Shown here: piece after piece, positions 11,089 through 23,100 of the stretch | Position numbering within the stretch: position 1 is the first letter of the stretch | Layout: the number at the start of each line of letters is the position of its first letter | From: Gnetum montanum | Taxonomy: Eukaryota > Streptophyta > Gnetopsida > Gnetales > Gnetaceae | NCBI GenBank assembly: GCA_015680685.1 | Contig: MNCI01033465.1 | Coordinates: forward strand, 68,491-132,490 | DNA length: 64,000 bases | Direction: 5' to 3' | The notes under the pieces: model-generated | Seen by the model: only the letters and a program-made list of their open reading frames with translations | The model's database searches: none | What the model was told of the DNA's origin: nothing | Translations under genes and position numbers: made by a program

Positions 11089-12507
11089 TGAAACACCACA
11101 AAATTTTGGCCTAACAATTTTAGAAAAAATTCAAGCTAAGTCATGGCATTGCCCAACATGAGTACAACATGACCAAACTTGAGAGTCTCCAAAACGGCAT
11201 GAAATGACATTCAACGGAGCAGGAAAGGCCCCCCCTGGGGCCCATAGGCAACTACACCAGCTTTCAGCATCCATAATCAAAGGTTTTAGGCTCAAAATAC
11301 TTGGTCTTCGCTGGGTACACTTTGGTTACATTTTCTTACGCTGCACAACATAAGGCTCAGCGTCACCAACTTTTGGAGCCCTGAAACTGAGCCAAACCAA
11401 GACAAAATTTAAGCACAAGGAGCCCCCATGACCTCCACTAATGGTTACCCTAGGTTCCCAGCCCTCAGAATTCTGATTTTGGGCTAAAAAATACACTATT
11501 TTCATTGCTCATGCCTAGGTCACGCCTAGTTCATGCTCATGCCCAAGTCATGCCCAGCTCACGCTAATAGTGTGAGCCCAACGTGAGCTACCAGAAATGG
11601 CCCAGAACATTTCAGATGCACATCAAAAACACGCCAGGAAAAGATCAACTCAAGTTGACGTCTTGCAGTAGTTGATCCAAGCAAGCCGAAATCAAATTTT
11701 GATTGCAAATTCATTGTAAATTTTTATTGTACACCATGTGTGAGCTTGTGAAGTTCTTACACTACATCCATGAGCGTAAGCTAGCTTGCGTTGTAAGATA
11801 CGGTGCACCCAGTCTAGAATGTAATTGCCCTCATACACCTGTCACGTGATCCATTTTTCTAGCATCTCGCAGCCACTGATCTCATTCATTCCTACGCCTA
11901 GGACAAGTAGATAAATACCCTGTTCATTGACATAAATGGGGGTTGGATTGGCAAGAATTTGGAGTAAGAAAATAAGCAATCCTGAGCCCAGATGCACGTG
12001 ATTCCCAGCACCTGTAAACACCTAAATGCAACTACATTTTGACTAGTGCACATTTCATTGATTAATACAACATTGTTCATTATTTTTCCATCCATTGTCC
12101 TATTCTGATTTATTTTTCTACATTTTCCATTCCATTGCATCTTCCTACGTACATTCTGTTTACGTTTACATCCTGTTACGTTCATTACGCTCTGTTACAT
12201 TCATTATACTCTGTTACATTCATTATGCTCTATTACGTTCATTATGCTTTGTTACATTCATTATGCTCTGTTACGTTCTTTACGCTCTGTTATTTTCTCT
12301 ATTTTACACTTGTGATGATAACCCCAACGTAGGCAATAGCGTACGCTCAGGGAAGTCCTTCGTTGATTTGCATGCGAACCATCCAAGGCACTCTGCCTTT
12401 GTTTTTCTAGCTTGCCCTCATGCGAAGGTAGGGTTGTCTATATCTCTCCAGAGATCTTTCGGAGTTCGTTTCCTTCTAGCCTTATGCCGATGATTTCGGA
12501 CAGTGCA
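11089..12507 (+). repeat. 5' LTR of element T (1419 bp)
   Basis: It aligns with 25056-26534 from TGAAACAC to the final CA. It contains a cluster of CTCATGC/CTCACGC words around 11500-11600, a conserved CTAGCTTGCGTTGTAAGATA near 11780, a possible TATA-like GATAAATACC near 11910, and a 19-bp tandem repeat (12174-12299). The 132-codon ORF across that repeat is an artefact. Confidence 0.9.
12174..12299 (+). repeat. 19-bp tandem repeat in the 5' LTR of T
   Basis: Six full units of TGTTACRTTCATTAYGCTC start at 12174, 12193, 12212, 12231, 12250 and 12269, followed by a partial unit. The 3' LTR has the same number of units at 26201-26326. Confidence 0.9.
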
Positions 12508-12513
12508 GAAAAT

Positions 12514-12530
12514 TGGCGCTAGAAGGAGGG
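12514..12530 (+). promoter_or_regulatory. Candidate primer-binding site of T
   Basis: TGGCGCTAGAAGGAGGG begins 6 bp after the LTR end. It starts with TGG, the complement of a tRNA CCA end. The tRNA is not identified; only the first six bases agree with the TGGCGC start of an Asp-type site. Confidence 0.5.
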
Positions 12531-12666
12531 CGCCTGCTTGCAGTTTGACAAAACCTTAGTCGCCCCGCACTTCGAAACATTGCACAGATTAAGCGCTGAA
12601 ATCAAAAACCTTATTCACGTGAACCTATTCTTTCTAGGCTTGCTCACATTGTAGATTTTTTCACGC

Positions 12667-13062
12667 TGAGCTTGGTTACGCTCAGACTAGTTACGTACAT
12701 TGAGCTTGGTTACGCTCAGACCAGTTACACATGCACGCTGAGCTTAGTTACGCTCAGACCAATTACGCATGCTGAGCTTGGTTACGCTCAGACCAATTAC
12801 ACACGTTGAGCTTGGTTACGCTCAAACCAATTATGCATGCTGAGCTTGGTTACGTTCAGACCAGTTACTCAACCTGAGCTTGGTTACGCTCAAACCAGTT
12901 ACACATGCTGAGCTTGGTTACGCTTAGACCAGTTACACATGCTAAGCTTGGTTATGCTCAGACTAGTTACTCACACTGAGCTTGGTTACACTCAGACCAG
13001 TTACTCATGCTAAGCTTGGTTACGCTCGCTGAGTTTGGTTACACTGAGCCCAGTCCTCTCAA
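12667..13062 (+). repeat. 34-bp tandem array in the leader of T
   Basis: About twelve imperfect units begin TGAGCTTGGTTACGCTCA and continue with a GACCAGTTACNCATGC-like tail. TGAGC and GCTCA are reverse complements, so each unit can form a 5-bp stem with an 8-base loop. The array lies between PBS and gag, i.e. in the 5' leader of genomic RNA. Confidence 0.9.
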
Positions 13063-13117
13063 GTTAGCCTTACATACGCTGCTTACATAAATTCAGCTAG
13101 TCAAACTAGTTATACAC

Positions 13118-15660
13118 ATGGAAGCTTCCTAGATCAAAGCAACATTGCCCATCTTTGACCGTAATGCTGAAGTTCCAAATCTTGTAACCACAACCAAATC
13201 CATAGTCATCGTTGGAGAGATGAACCTTTAAGGACCAACTCATCGGTTACTTAGGTTACAAGGCAAAGACCCTGCCTATACAGTTCTCACCCCGAAATAA
13301 TACAACTTCATCTGTGTAAAGATCCAAGCCAACCTACCCACTGATCACGCCGAAATAAAAGCAAAAAGACATTATGAGTTCATCTATAAGGGGGGCCTTA
13401 ACTTTATCCCCTCAGTATACGATGTGATTCCCCTCTCTGAATCTCATCAGGAACTTATATCCCAACTCCTCATGGCAAGAAATCAAATCTTAAGGCAACC
13501 CACCAGAGAGCCCCAAAATGGAGACGAGGAGGATAATTTCGCAGCTCAATCTGAACATGGGGATTCGTACCATGTTCTCAGCCCACATACTTATGTGAAC
13601 CCATTGTTTCACCCTTTCACGGGGGAGACCATGTCCCTCCATTCATTTAAAACCACTCAAACACACGTGCCCCAACAAGAAGTGCCCACGCTTATTCCCA
13701 CTCTCTCTATGAGCAACTTCCAATTCACTATGTCCATCCCCACTATCCCTTCAATTACTACCTTACCTTCCCTCTTACAAGTATAACCCCCCTCTCAAAT
13801 TAATATAGGAGAAACTTTTCCACCCCAAGTAATTGGGATGCCATTGGTGATACCCGCTACCACATCTACACACTTCATCCCATGAGTACAGATTCATACG
13901 ACACCTTCAGCTCCTCTAGTATAACACTAGACACAAAGCCTCCCTTCACAACCCACAGTTGGGAAATGGCTTGCCCCTATTGCTCAACAACAACAACAAC
14001 CTACACCTTACGGTATGCCACCCTTAGTAGCATCCACTATAAATATTCCACAAGTACAACCTTTGATCACTCAACAATCATCATTCCCACCAACTGTATA
14101 GCAGTCTAATTTGTATGGCACTCAAACTAACCAACCTTCCACTTTTCCTAGTAACCAAGATTGGGTTGAAGCTAAAAAAATGATGCAAGAGCTAGTCGAT
14201 GAGGTAAAACGCCTCAAAACTGCTAACAATAAAGAACTTAAAGTATTAGACTTTTACCAAGATGATCCTATTAGCTCTTCGGTACCACCATTAACCTTGC
14301 CCAAAGGAGTTTCTTTGCCTCAACTAACCAAATATAACAGGGAATGAGACCCCAACGCCCATCTAGTCACATTTAGACTAGAATACCTATTTCTTCAGGC
14401 TTGGCCCCATGCAATCTTGCGCATGTTTGCCATGTCCCTCACTAGCAAAACATTAGACTGGTACCGAGCCTTATCGCTTAACTCCATATCCTCTTTGGAG
14501 GATCTCTTACACTAGTTCGTTAACAAGTTTAAATACAACTTGAAACCTGAAGAAACCTTGGACAGTCTGATATAAGTAAAACAAGCACCCCTCGAACCTG
14601 TGCAAAAATTTATCCAAAGATGGAGTGCCGTGCTCAACAAACTTCATGAGCCTATCCCAGAAACATACCTTCTTACGATTCTTAAAGGAGCTATGAATGA
14701 TTTCATCAAATCAAAACTGTACTATCTAAATGCGTGCAATCTAAGCCAAGCTTTTATACAGATTAAGAACATAGAAGAGGCAGCTCAAAATAGCCATGAC
14801 CCTGCGTACTTAGCCTTTAGAAATCAACACACTAAAAAGGATAAAGAAAAGGCTAAAGCAATAGTAGTAGTAGTAGCAGAGACTTAACCTACCAAAATGG
14901 GACAGCAAGGCAGACCACCTACTGCCCTCGCTAACTATGAGAGAATTGCTCCCACACACACACCTGAATCATCTACAATGCAAGCTACTAAAATGGTTCA
15001 TGCACATACTTTTGAGAGGAAAGAACCTGTTCAATACACACCACTCCCCATGAAGCCTTCTTAGTTGTTAGAACAACGTTTGAAGGTTGGAGCCATTAAA
15101 CACAAGAAACTGTCTCCAGTAGCAGCCCAGAGGCATGACCGATTCTGTGAATTAGCCCAAAACCCAAGCTTAGCAACTCCAAATGAGCCTCCCATTCCAA
15201 GAGGCTTTAGATTAGATTGATTTTGTGAGTACCATCAATAGAATGGGCATGGTACTGATTATTGTTTCACTCTCAAACAGGACATACAACATATGATTGA
15301 CGGGGATGAAATAACATTTGACGATGCCAACCCTATTAAACCGCAGAATTAATTAATGGACATGTACACAGATCCCCTTAATACTAAGGAAGCTCCTTAC
15401 ATCATTAACACGATCCATATTGGAAATGATCAGGGAATGTCCAAAAAACCTTTCGTGATTCATGTTCCTCCTACAGCGTCAACATCGTCCCCACAATCTT
15501 CGTATCCCACATACAATCTGCCTACGCCTACAAAACCATTCATCATTCGTGTACCCCCTGTTAACGCAACTGCAAATGCACAAATGCCTAGCTGACCCAC
15601 CCCCTTCGTGGTCTAGGTGCCACCTACGGTTGCAACCATGGAGGTACGAACACAAAACCG
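13118..15660 (+). pseudogene. gag: gag of element T (capsid and zinc knuckle), broken
   Basis: Frame 2 runs from ATG 13118 (first stop only four codons later) through an N-terminal region readable from TLPIFDRNAEVP, with stops at several points. A predicted coiled coil (about 14155-14235) precedes the retrotransposon gag core: about 14345-14600 reads HLVTFRLEYLF...LTSKTLDWYRAL, followed by VQKFIQRWSAVLNKL at 14600. A Tat-type zinc knuckle (CEYH...GHGTDYC) lies near 15227-15270. The C-terminal part carries PF(I/V)IRVP-like peptide repeats that continue after a frameshift between about 15690 and 15730. Gag would build the virus-like particle. Several stops replace likely Gln/Arg/Trp codons. The start is chosen as the first ATG in frame after the leader array. 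Confidence 0.8.
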
Positions 15661-15840
15661 ACCAAATCCTTTCGTAATCAGGGACCCAAACACCCTAATC
15701 TTCCACACCCTACTCCTCAACCGCAAACCAAGTTGACCCCATTCATTATCAGGGTACCTAAACATCCTAACACAGGACCACCTCCAACAGTTCAACCACA
15801 ATCACGACCCACTACATTTGTAATCTGCATCCCAAAACAA
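15449..15840 (+). repeat. Peptide repeat PF(I/V)IRVP in the gag-protease linker
   Basis: Six spaced copies are seen: KPFVIHVPP (about 15449), KPFIIRVPP (15533), PFVVxVPP (15600), PFVIRDPN (15668), PFIIRVPK (15736) and TFVICIPK (about 15808). The first four are in frame 2 and the last two in frame 1, across a frameshift. Spacers are Pro/Gln/Thr-rich. Confidence 0.75.
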
Positions 15841-17058
15841 CCTGATGTTCAAGCTCCAACGATTCCTCCACGACCTTCGCAAGAACGTCTCGTCGACAGA
15901 CTTACCAGGGAATGGTTGGAAAAGGAATATCGAAGTCTTGAATTAGGGCCACCAAAACCCACTCCCTTAAATGCTGTACCTATGGCTCCGCCAACTAGTG
16001 AGCTGAGCACAAGTCATGAAAATAAAAATTTGGGAATGCCAGATACATCAAACCCAACCGTCACATTGGACCACACGAAAACCACTCCACAAGAGATATA
16101 GCTATTGGGTCCAATGGACCAAGTCTCAACCAACAAGAGTATACCAAATAGTAAAGACTTGGCCAGTGTCCTAACTCAGGTCACACAAGCACTTAAACAA
16201 AAAAACACATCTTTAAGCTTGTATGACCTAATGATGACTTCTCAAGTCCATCGTGAAGCCTCAGTATGCATGTTAACGTCAATTCTAGTTAGTGAAAACT
16301 TGCTTGCAAATGAACCTTCCATTCATGCAGTAATGTCTCCACACCAAGGATTAAGAGCTACATCACTAAGCTTCAACATAGATAATATAAAAATAGATGA
16401 AAAAACAGGAGAAGTCACCACTACACCCATGTTCATAACTATACAAGTAAATCAATTTAAAATACATAGGGTGAACGTAGATGATGGAGTAGCCACGAAC
16501 GTAGTACCATACCCCATCATCGAACAGTTAAGGCTAACTGAAGAAATTACACCAACTTCCATGACATTCCTAAAATCATTCAATGGATCACGCGTGGTTG
16601 TCAAAGGAATCCTAACTCTTGATTTCATAGCAGGGGACTGGTTCCACACGTCAGTTGAATTTGTAGTTGTAGATGAGATGCCTGGATTTAACTTGATATT
16701 GGGATGACCATGGTTAGCCCAACTAAAAGTAGTATCCTCACCCATCCACCAAGAGATCCACTTACCCTATGAAGGTGGTGAAATCATTATACATGGTGAT
16801 GTGACTACACCCAACACCTCTGCACACGTAGGTACAAACCAAGGCTCAGAAGTCGAATTCGATGAGCCTAAACAAGATAACACTACTCTAGAGCTTGAAC
16901 AGGATGTTACACCCATCGAAAACCAAAGTGATAACCAATCCCCAAATTTTGATCCCCCAGAGGATATAGAAAAATTACAGAACATGGAAACATCAGAGCA
17001 TGCTGACATAGGAGTTATCCCCCCAAATGTCTCATGGTCAGAATTACGTTTAACATAA
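15730..17058 (+). pseudogene. Protease region of element T
   Basis: Frame 1 after the gag frameshift, interrupted by a TAG near 16099 and by a TGA at 16705 just before PWL, where relatives usually carry an Arg codon. The retropepsin core reads RVNVDDGVATNVVP (about 16471-16512), with DDG where D(S/T)G is usual and hydrophobic residues around it, and ends MPGFNLILG (about 16678-16704), the usual flap-distal ILG.PWL. Downstream to TAA 17056 the sequence is acidic and Asn/Gln-rich with no recognised domain. The protease would cut the Gag-Pol precursor. The missing Ser/Thr in the active-site triad and the stops make this copy non-functional. Confidence 0.75.
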
Positions 17059-17650
17059 TTAGCGAAGGAGACGCAGAATACACGATTACATTGACATGCC
17101 TAACATCCCATGTCAATCTACGAAAATTAAAGAAGTTACTCAATTTTTAAACTACTATCATCCGAAATGATGTTAAACTACAATCGTCCGAAATGATGTT
17201 AAACTACCACACATCCGCAATGACATAAAACTAGCCATGGTCAAAAATGGTCGGTTCATTTTAAAACCCACCAACATAGTTTAAATCTCTCTTGTTTTCT
17301 TGTCGCCCAAAATGACCTTAAACTAGAACAAGTTACGTTTCCGTTTCATTAAAATTACATTCTTGTTTTCATGCATAGTTGCATCCTTGCTTCACAAATT
17401 AAATTTGTTATCATTTTAGTTGCATTCACACTTATATTTACAAATAGTTAAAACAACAAAACAACAAGAGTTTGGACAAAACTTAAAATAAAAAAATTGA
17501 ATAACATAAAAACAAAAAATATATCAAGATATAAATGAATAATTTCAAATGTTTACATTGTATCACACATTCACTTTCATACAATCTACAAATTTTCAAC
17601 AACAAAAAAAAAACATAACTAAGCTAACAACAATGACAAGTTGAATTAAA

Positions 17651-17756
17651 AATCAGCGCTAGGAGGAGCTTGGTCCCCAAACTCCTCTGCATCATCAAGT
17701 CCCACTCCACTGGGGCCAGCCTCATCATCAACACATCCTTGCATAGAGACAAAATC
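17651..17756 (-). other. Possible antisense terminal exon in the T spacer
   Basis: On the minus strand GAT at 17756 opens a GC-richer 35-codon frame beginning DFVSMQGCVDDEAGPSG and ending APPSADF-stop near 17651. It is preceded by TTAACTTACTCACCTAG, a good 3' splice site with a branch-like TTAAC. Antisense ORFs are known in some Tat elements. No family is recognised and no upstream exon was found. The same junction read forward is AG/GTGAGTAAGT, a good donor, so the signal is ambiguous. Confidence 0.3.
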
Positions 17757-18225
17757 CTAGGTGAGTAAGTTAAAATTTGTAAAACACACAAATGAAAGTA
17801 ACCATCAACAAAACATAACTATATATCCCTTCATCAATCCGAAATCATTGAAATATAGTGGCGATAGATTTCAGATACAAAACCAGAACTTATTTTCAAA
17901 AATGCATCATTTCCTTAGGAGATACATAGATGGAGTGCACGCTGACGAGCAAGTTTGGTCACCATTGGTCCTTATGTGTAGAGTACTACTTATAATATGA
18001 TCAAGATACATGCATAATGGAGTTGGCCATGTTCAAACAAAAGAATATATATCAATAAGATGTAAACTTATTATATCTTATTACTGGTCTAGCGAGAATA
18101 GGAGCGTTAATTCATCCGTGTACATGTGCTGGCCCACTATATATAAATGACTATATATATCAAGATGCTACACTATATATAAAGATATTCTTTGAAGGTT
18201 TACAGTGATACTATCTATATGAGAT

Positions 18226-18339
18226 CGGATATAATGCCGCATAATGACTCCAAGTATCACATGATCGGTTATTGACTGTGTACGGATATAATGCCGCGTA
18301 ATGACTCCAAGTATCACATGATCGGTTATTGACTATGTA
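18226..18339 (+). repeat. 57-bp tandem duplication in the T spacer
   Basis: 18226-18282 and 18283-18339 are nearly identical, both starting CGGATATAATGCCGC. Confidence 0.9.
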
Positions 18340-19163
18340 AAGTCCACGCTTGAAAATGACATACATTTAATCTATTGTAGCTAGACAAAAGTATAAAGGA
18401 GGAACCTTTTATTTGACACACATGAAAACCAATTATTTCGCATTCAACGAACTTCACGATCCTTAGGCATGAGGGTAGGCGTTATTCCCGGTATGGCCTA
18501 ACCCATTGGTTGAATTCATTTATGTCCCGAGCCTCCAATAATGTTTTGGCAGTGTTTAACTATTTGAAATAATAATAGTAATAATAATAAATGAACTCCC
18601 AAATTAAATGCCTAACTCATGCTCATGCTACAAATGGTGGCTGACTCACGCTCACAAAGCAAATGATGGCTAACTCACGCTGCTAAAGAATGTAATAGTC
18701 CATCCAAAATCATGAACATTAGCACAATCACTCACCGTATTACAAACAGTTCATAGGACCTAATGCCAAACCTCAGATACTGGTTATGGAAAACCTATTA
18801 GCACAAGCAGTGATTTGGTGTTTGAATACAAGACTTTGCATTTTAACCTTAGAGCATCAATTCATAGGATAACCCATAAACACCGATAAAATTTTAGCAC
18901 AAGTGTTGGTTATTAGTAGTGGATCAACAAAGATGATTTTGTCTAAAAGCATTATTCATGTTACTAACGCTGCCTAGGGCCAGTTATTCACGTTGTCCAG
19001 GGCATGTTACTCACACCACCCAGAGCAAGAAAATCACGTTAGGGTAATTCGTGCTGCCAAGGAAATTCACACACACACCAGGGCATCACTCATGATGACA
19101 CTAAAACCCATGGACTAGCCTCCAAACTTATGTTGAAGCCCAATTAATCACACTGGCTGATTC

Positions 19164-19185
19164 AATATATATATATATATATATA
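19164..19185. repeat. (TA)n microsatellite
   Basis: About ten TA units are read directly. Confidence 0.9.
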
Positions 19186-20187
19186 ATCCCAAATGCAATT
19201 CAAAACACAAATGCCTTGGAACACAGAGAAAAAATGTAGAAAACGCAATCGTTGCCAGATAATGAAAATTTAAATCGTCCTCATACACTGAAATACGGTG
19301 GTTTCCATAACTCAGATACTACCACTCATTGGAGTTCTACTGTGAAAAATTGAAAAGAAAAGAGGCAAGTAATAAGCCTGCTTAAGGTCCCAACGCACGA
19401 AGAAATATTTGGTTATGGAAGGCATTGCAACAGCTCCTTTCTTTCTTACACAAACACTAATCTTGCCTACCTCTTCCCCTTCCCCTGTTCCAACTTCCCC
19501 TTGCCCTTCATCCTACTCTATTACCCACATTGTTCCTACCCTGTACTCACGCTATTTCTGCTCTGTACTCATGCTATATCTGCTCTATACTCATGTTTTT
19601 TTGCCCTGTTACTCATGCTGTCGGTCCCTCTTGCTCATGCTGCAAGTCTTCAAATCACTCACACTGCTTAGAAGTCATGCTGAGCAAAGGTTTACAGTCG
19701 CTAACGCTGATGGAAAGCTCTCCAACTCGCACTGCCTTCTGTTCCCAAACACTCACGCTGCTTGTTGCCTTCACTAACTCACGCTGCATTAGTTACTAAC
19801 ACTGCATTAGTTACTCACGCTTGCATCCCACTTGGTCCCTCTTTCTTTCATTTACCCCAATTGTTTACACATGGCACGTTTTACCTCATTTATATCTTAC
19901 TTATTTTATTTTTTCCTTGTGCTTTAAGGTAGCCATTTCTTTTATTTCTTGCATACATTTATTCATTCTCCCAAAGTAACTCAAACATTTTAAATCCAAG
20001 AAATTTATGTGCACAAAGCTCAAATTACATTTGGCCTAGTACGGCCTTAAACTACCACACTACAACTTGGTATGGCCTAAAACTGCCATTACATTCTACA
20101 ATTTTGTTAGACTAATCATGTGAAACTCATTTACACTTAAACCTTCCTCATCAAGAAAATGTTGTTTAAATTAGCAGGAACAAGCAT

Positions 20188-23100
20188 ATGGATAGCAAGA
20201 ACCTCTTTTCAACATTTTCTATCAATGGATCACATGGGTCCATTCAACGAGAGGTCAACATAGAATCAATTGATCTAGACTCATCACCAATCTATGGTAA
20301 TTTCGTAGCATCCACTCAAGAAACATCATATTGCTTTGAGGATATGACTAAAACTTTGGACTTAGAAGACTACAACACTAAAGATCCCCTCGTCGAAGTC
20401 CCCACCACCATGTCTAGTGGTGAGCATAAAACATTAAAATTAAGTACTCTACTAAATTTGCAAATTGCCAATGACATTACACAAGTGTTGAAGAACAATA
20501 TCAAAACTTTCGCTTGGAAGTATACTCATATGCCAAGATTGGACCCTCGCATCATCCAGCATAACATCATCTTCGATGAAAAACTTAGGCCAGTAAAGTA
20601 AAAAGCACGAAAGGTTAGGCTTGAGGTAGCATTGGCAGTTCGTAACGAAATTACAAAACTCTATCAAGTTGGTTTCATCTGAGCTGTTGATTACACTGAT
20701 TGGGTATCTAAAATTGTTGTAGTCCTTAAGAAGAACGGTAGCATTCACATATGTATTAACTTCTGTGACCTCAATGTAGCCACCATAAAAGATGACTTCC
20801 CGCTACCCAATATCGATCAACTCATTGACTCAACTGTCGGGCACGCATTATTATCCTTTATGGATGGATTCTTAGGATACAACCAAATCAGGATCAACCT
20901 AGAACACCAACTCAAGACGACTTTCATGACACCTTGGGGCACATTCTGTTACACAATGATGCCATTCGGTCTAAAAAATGTGGGTGCCACATATCAACGG
21001 GTAATGACATATATATTTAGCAATTACATGCTTGATTCACTCAATGATTATGTAGATGAAATCACAGTCAAGTCCAAAATAATCAAGCAACATGCAAAGC
21101 ACCTAGACTTGGTACTCAAATGCTATCTCAAATATGACCTCAGGCTTAACCCAAAGAAATGTGTCTTTGGAGTTAAGATGGGGAAAATTCTTGGCTTCAT
21201 AGTCTCTGAAACAGGAATACGAGTAGACCCCGATAAGGTTAAAGCAATAACTAGCATGCAACCACCTAGGAACCTTACCGAATTATGTGGTCTGCAAGGT
21301 AGACTGTAATTCATCAGATGCTTTATCAAAAAACTAACAGATAAGCTGAAACCCATGCAGCACTTGCTATGAAAGAACATCCATTTTCAATGGACTTAAC
21401 AGTGCCAAGAAGCCTTTGAAAGCATAAAGATGGAATTGGCTCAACTGCCAATAGTTCATCCTCCACAAAGAAATAAACCTTTTTACATCTACCTCACGAC
21501 ATCCGATACATCTATTGCATCCATGCTTTGCCAAAAATGAGAAGATGGAGCCGAGATCCCCATTTACTATTTAAGCCACACCTTGGTTTCCCACGAGCAA
21601 CGATACAATGATGTGGAGAGATCATGCTTTTCCCTTGTCTTTTCCTTGAAAAAATGGTGGCATTACCTCTTCCGCAACCAAGTCAATATCATTTGCAAAG
21701 ATAACGTGCTCCGAGCTATCACTAACAACATCTATGAATCAAGTAGGTTAGCTAGATGGAAGGCGATGATTGTAGAGTTTGACTTGCATTATGTTGCTCA
21801 ATCCTCCACTAAGGGTCAAGCAATAGCCAATCAACTGACCGCATCACCTACATAAGATCAAGCAACAATCAACCTTGAATTCCCTAATGAAGACATTAAT
21901 AGCATAGACGTAGTGCCCGATAATTATGATGTCATCCTGTACTTCAACGGAGCATCCAACTCCCGAGGGGGAAGTGCTGCAACCGTCATAACATATCCCT
22001 TGAAAGAAATTCGTACATTTTCCTATCGACTAAACTTCCCTTGAACCAACAATGCAGTGGAGTATGAAGGTCTTCTTAGAGGTATTATAGTGGCACTAAC
22101 TTCAGGAATCATACGTCTTGTAGTTCAAGGTGACTCACAGTTGGTAGTTAATCAAGTCACAGAGATCTATGCATGCAAAGCTCCACATTTGCAACCATAC
22201 TGTGACCTGACTAAACACTTGTTAAAATGACTGATCAACATAGACGTGCAACATATTCTTAGGAACGAAAATACCACTGCCAATGCACTTACCACACTAG
22301 CCCTAAACATGACACCTGACATGCTCCATGTGTTGCCTAGTTCCATAACAAATTTTGCCAAACCCATGACCAACGCCCTCGATGAAATAGCCATAATGTC
22401 TGTCAGCACTACACAAGCAATAGAGTGGTACGACGACCTAAAAGAGTACCTTCTACAAGGCGAACTGCCACAACATCTGACAAGTGCTCAAAAAGACGTA
22501 GTGCAAAAACACTCTAGGCAATATGCATTGATAAGGGACACCTTGTGTCACAAGTCATATGAAGGCATCCTATTGACATGCGTCAGTAGCATTGATGGCC
22601 AAACAATCGTAGAACAAGTTCACGAAGGACTGTGTGGAGGGCATATAGCACCCAAAGCAATGGCAACGAAAATTAGATGTTTGGGCTATTATTGGCCACA
22701 CATGGAGTATGATTTTTTTTCTAGGGTAATACACGTACCACCTAATGAGTTGCATACTACGAAAATCACATGGCCATTCCAAAAATGGGGATTAGACATC
22801 ATTGGGTCGATAATGCCACCGTCTTCGACAAGACATAGCTTCATCATCACTATGATCGAATACTTTACAAAATGGGTAGACACTATTTCCCTTAGGAAAA
22901 CCACATCTAAACATGTTTGCAACTTCATATTAGAAAACATCGTAACCCGCTTTGGTGTCCTAATGATCATAGTCACCGATAATGGGCCACAGTTTAGTAG
23001 TACAGATACTAAAAGCTTCTGTGAAAGCCTAGGTATTAAACACTCATTTTCATCACCTTATTACCCATAGAGCAATGGCCAAGTAGAATCTACGAATAAA

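Larger units (their letters stand above)
17059..20187 (+). other. 3.1-kb noncoding spacer between protease and RT of T (possible intron)
   Basis: No long ORF. It has TAAACTA-type words at both ends (17146-17330 and 20045-20095), a 57-bp tandem duplication (18226-18339), a (TA)n run (19164-19185), many CTCACGCTG-like words (18610-19090 and 19540-19830) and a possible antisense exon (17651-17756). A CAG at 20175-20177 could be a 3' splice site leading straight into the RT frame. Ogre-type Tat elements are known to splice an intron at this place. That this spacer is spliced is inferred. Confidence 0.6.

Noticed and set aside
12095-12493. 132-codon ORF and overlapping ORF in the 5' LTR of T
   Set aside because: It reads through the 19-bp tandem repeat (repeating Ser-Leu-Cys-Tyr patterns); the counterparts at 26072-26520 in the 3' LTR are the same artefact.
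12667-13062. CRISPR-like array
   Set aside because: Units are adjacent 34-bp degenerate repeats without unique spacers, inside a plant retrotransposon leader.
17758-17770. AG/GTGAGTAAGT as the donor of a spacer intron
   Set aside because: The coding sequence in front of it on the plus strand is not open; the same bases read better as an acceptor on the minus strand. Left undecided rather than called.
19409-19799. Two overlapping ORFs of 122 and 89 codons
   Set aside because: They lie in the noncoding spacer of T over CTCACGCT words; no domain, and both frames are equally open.
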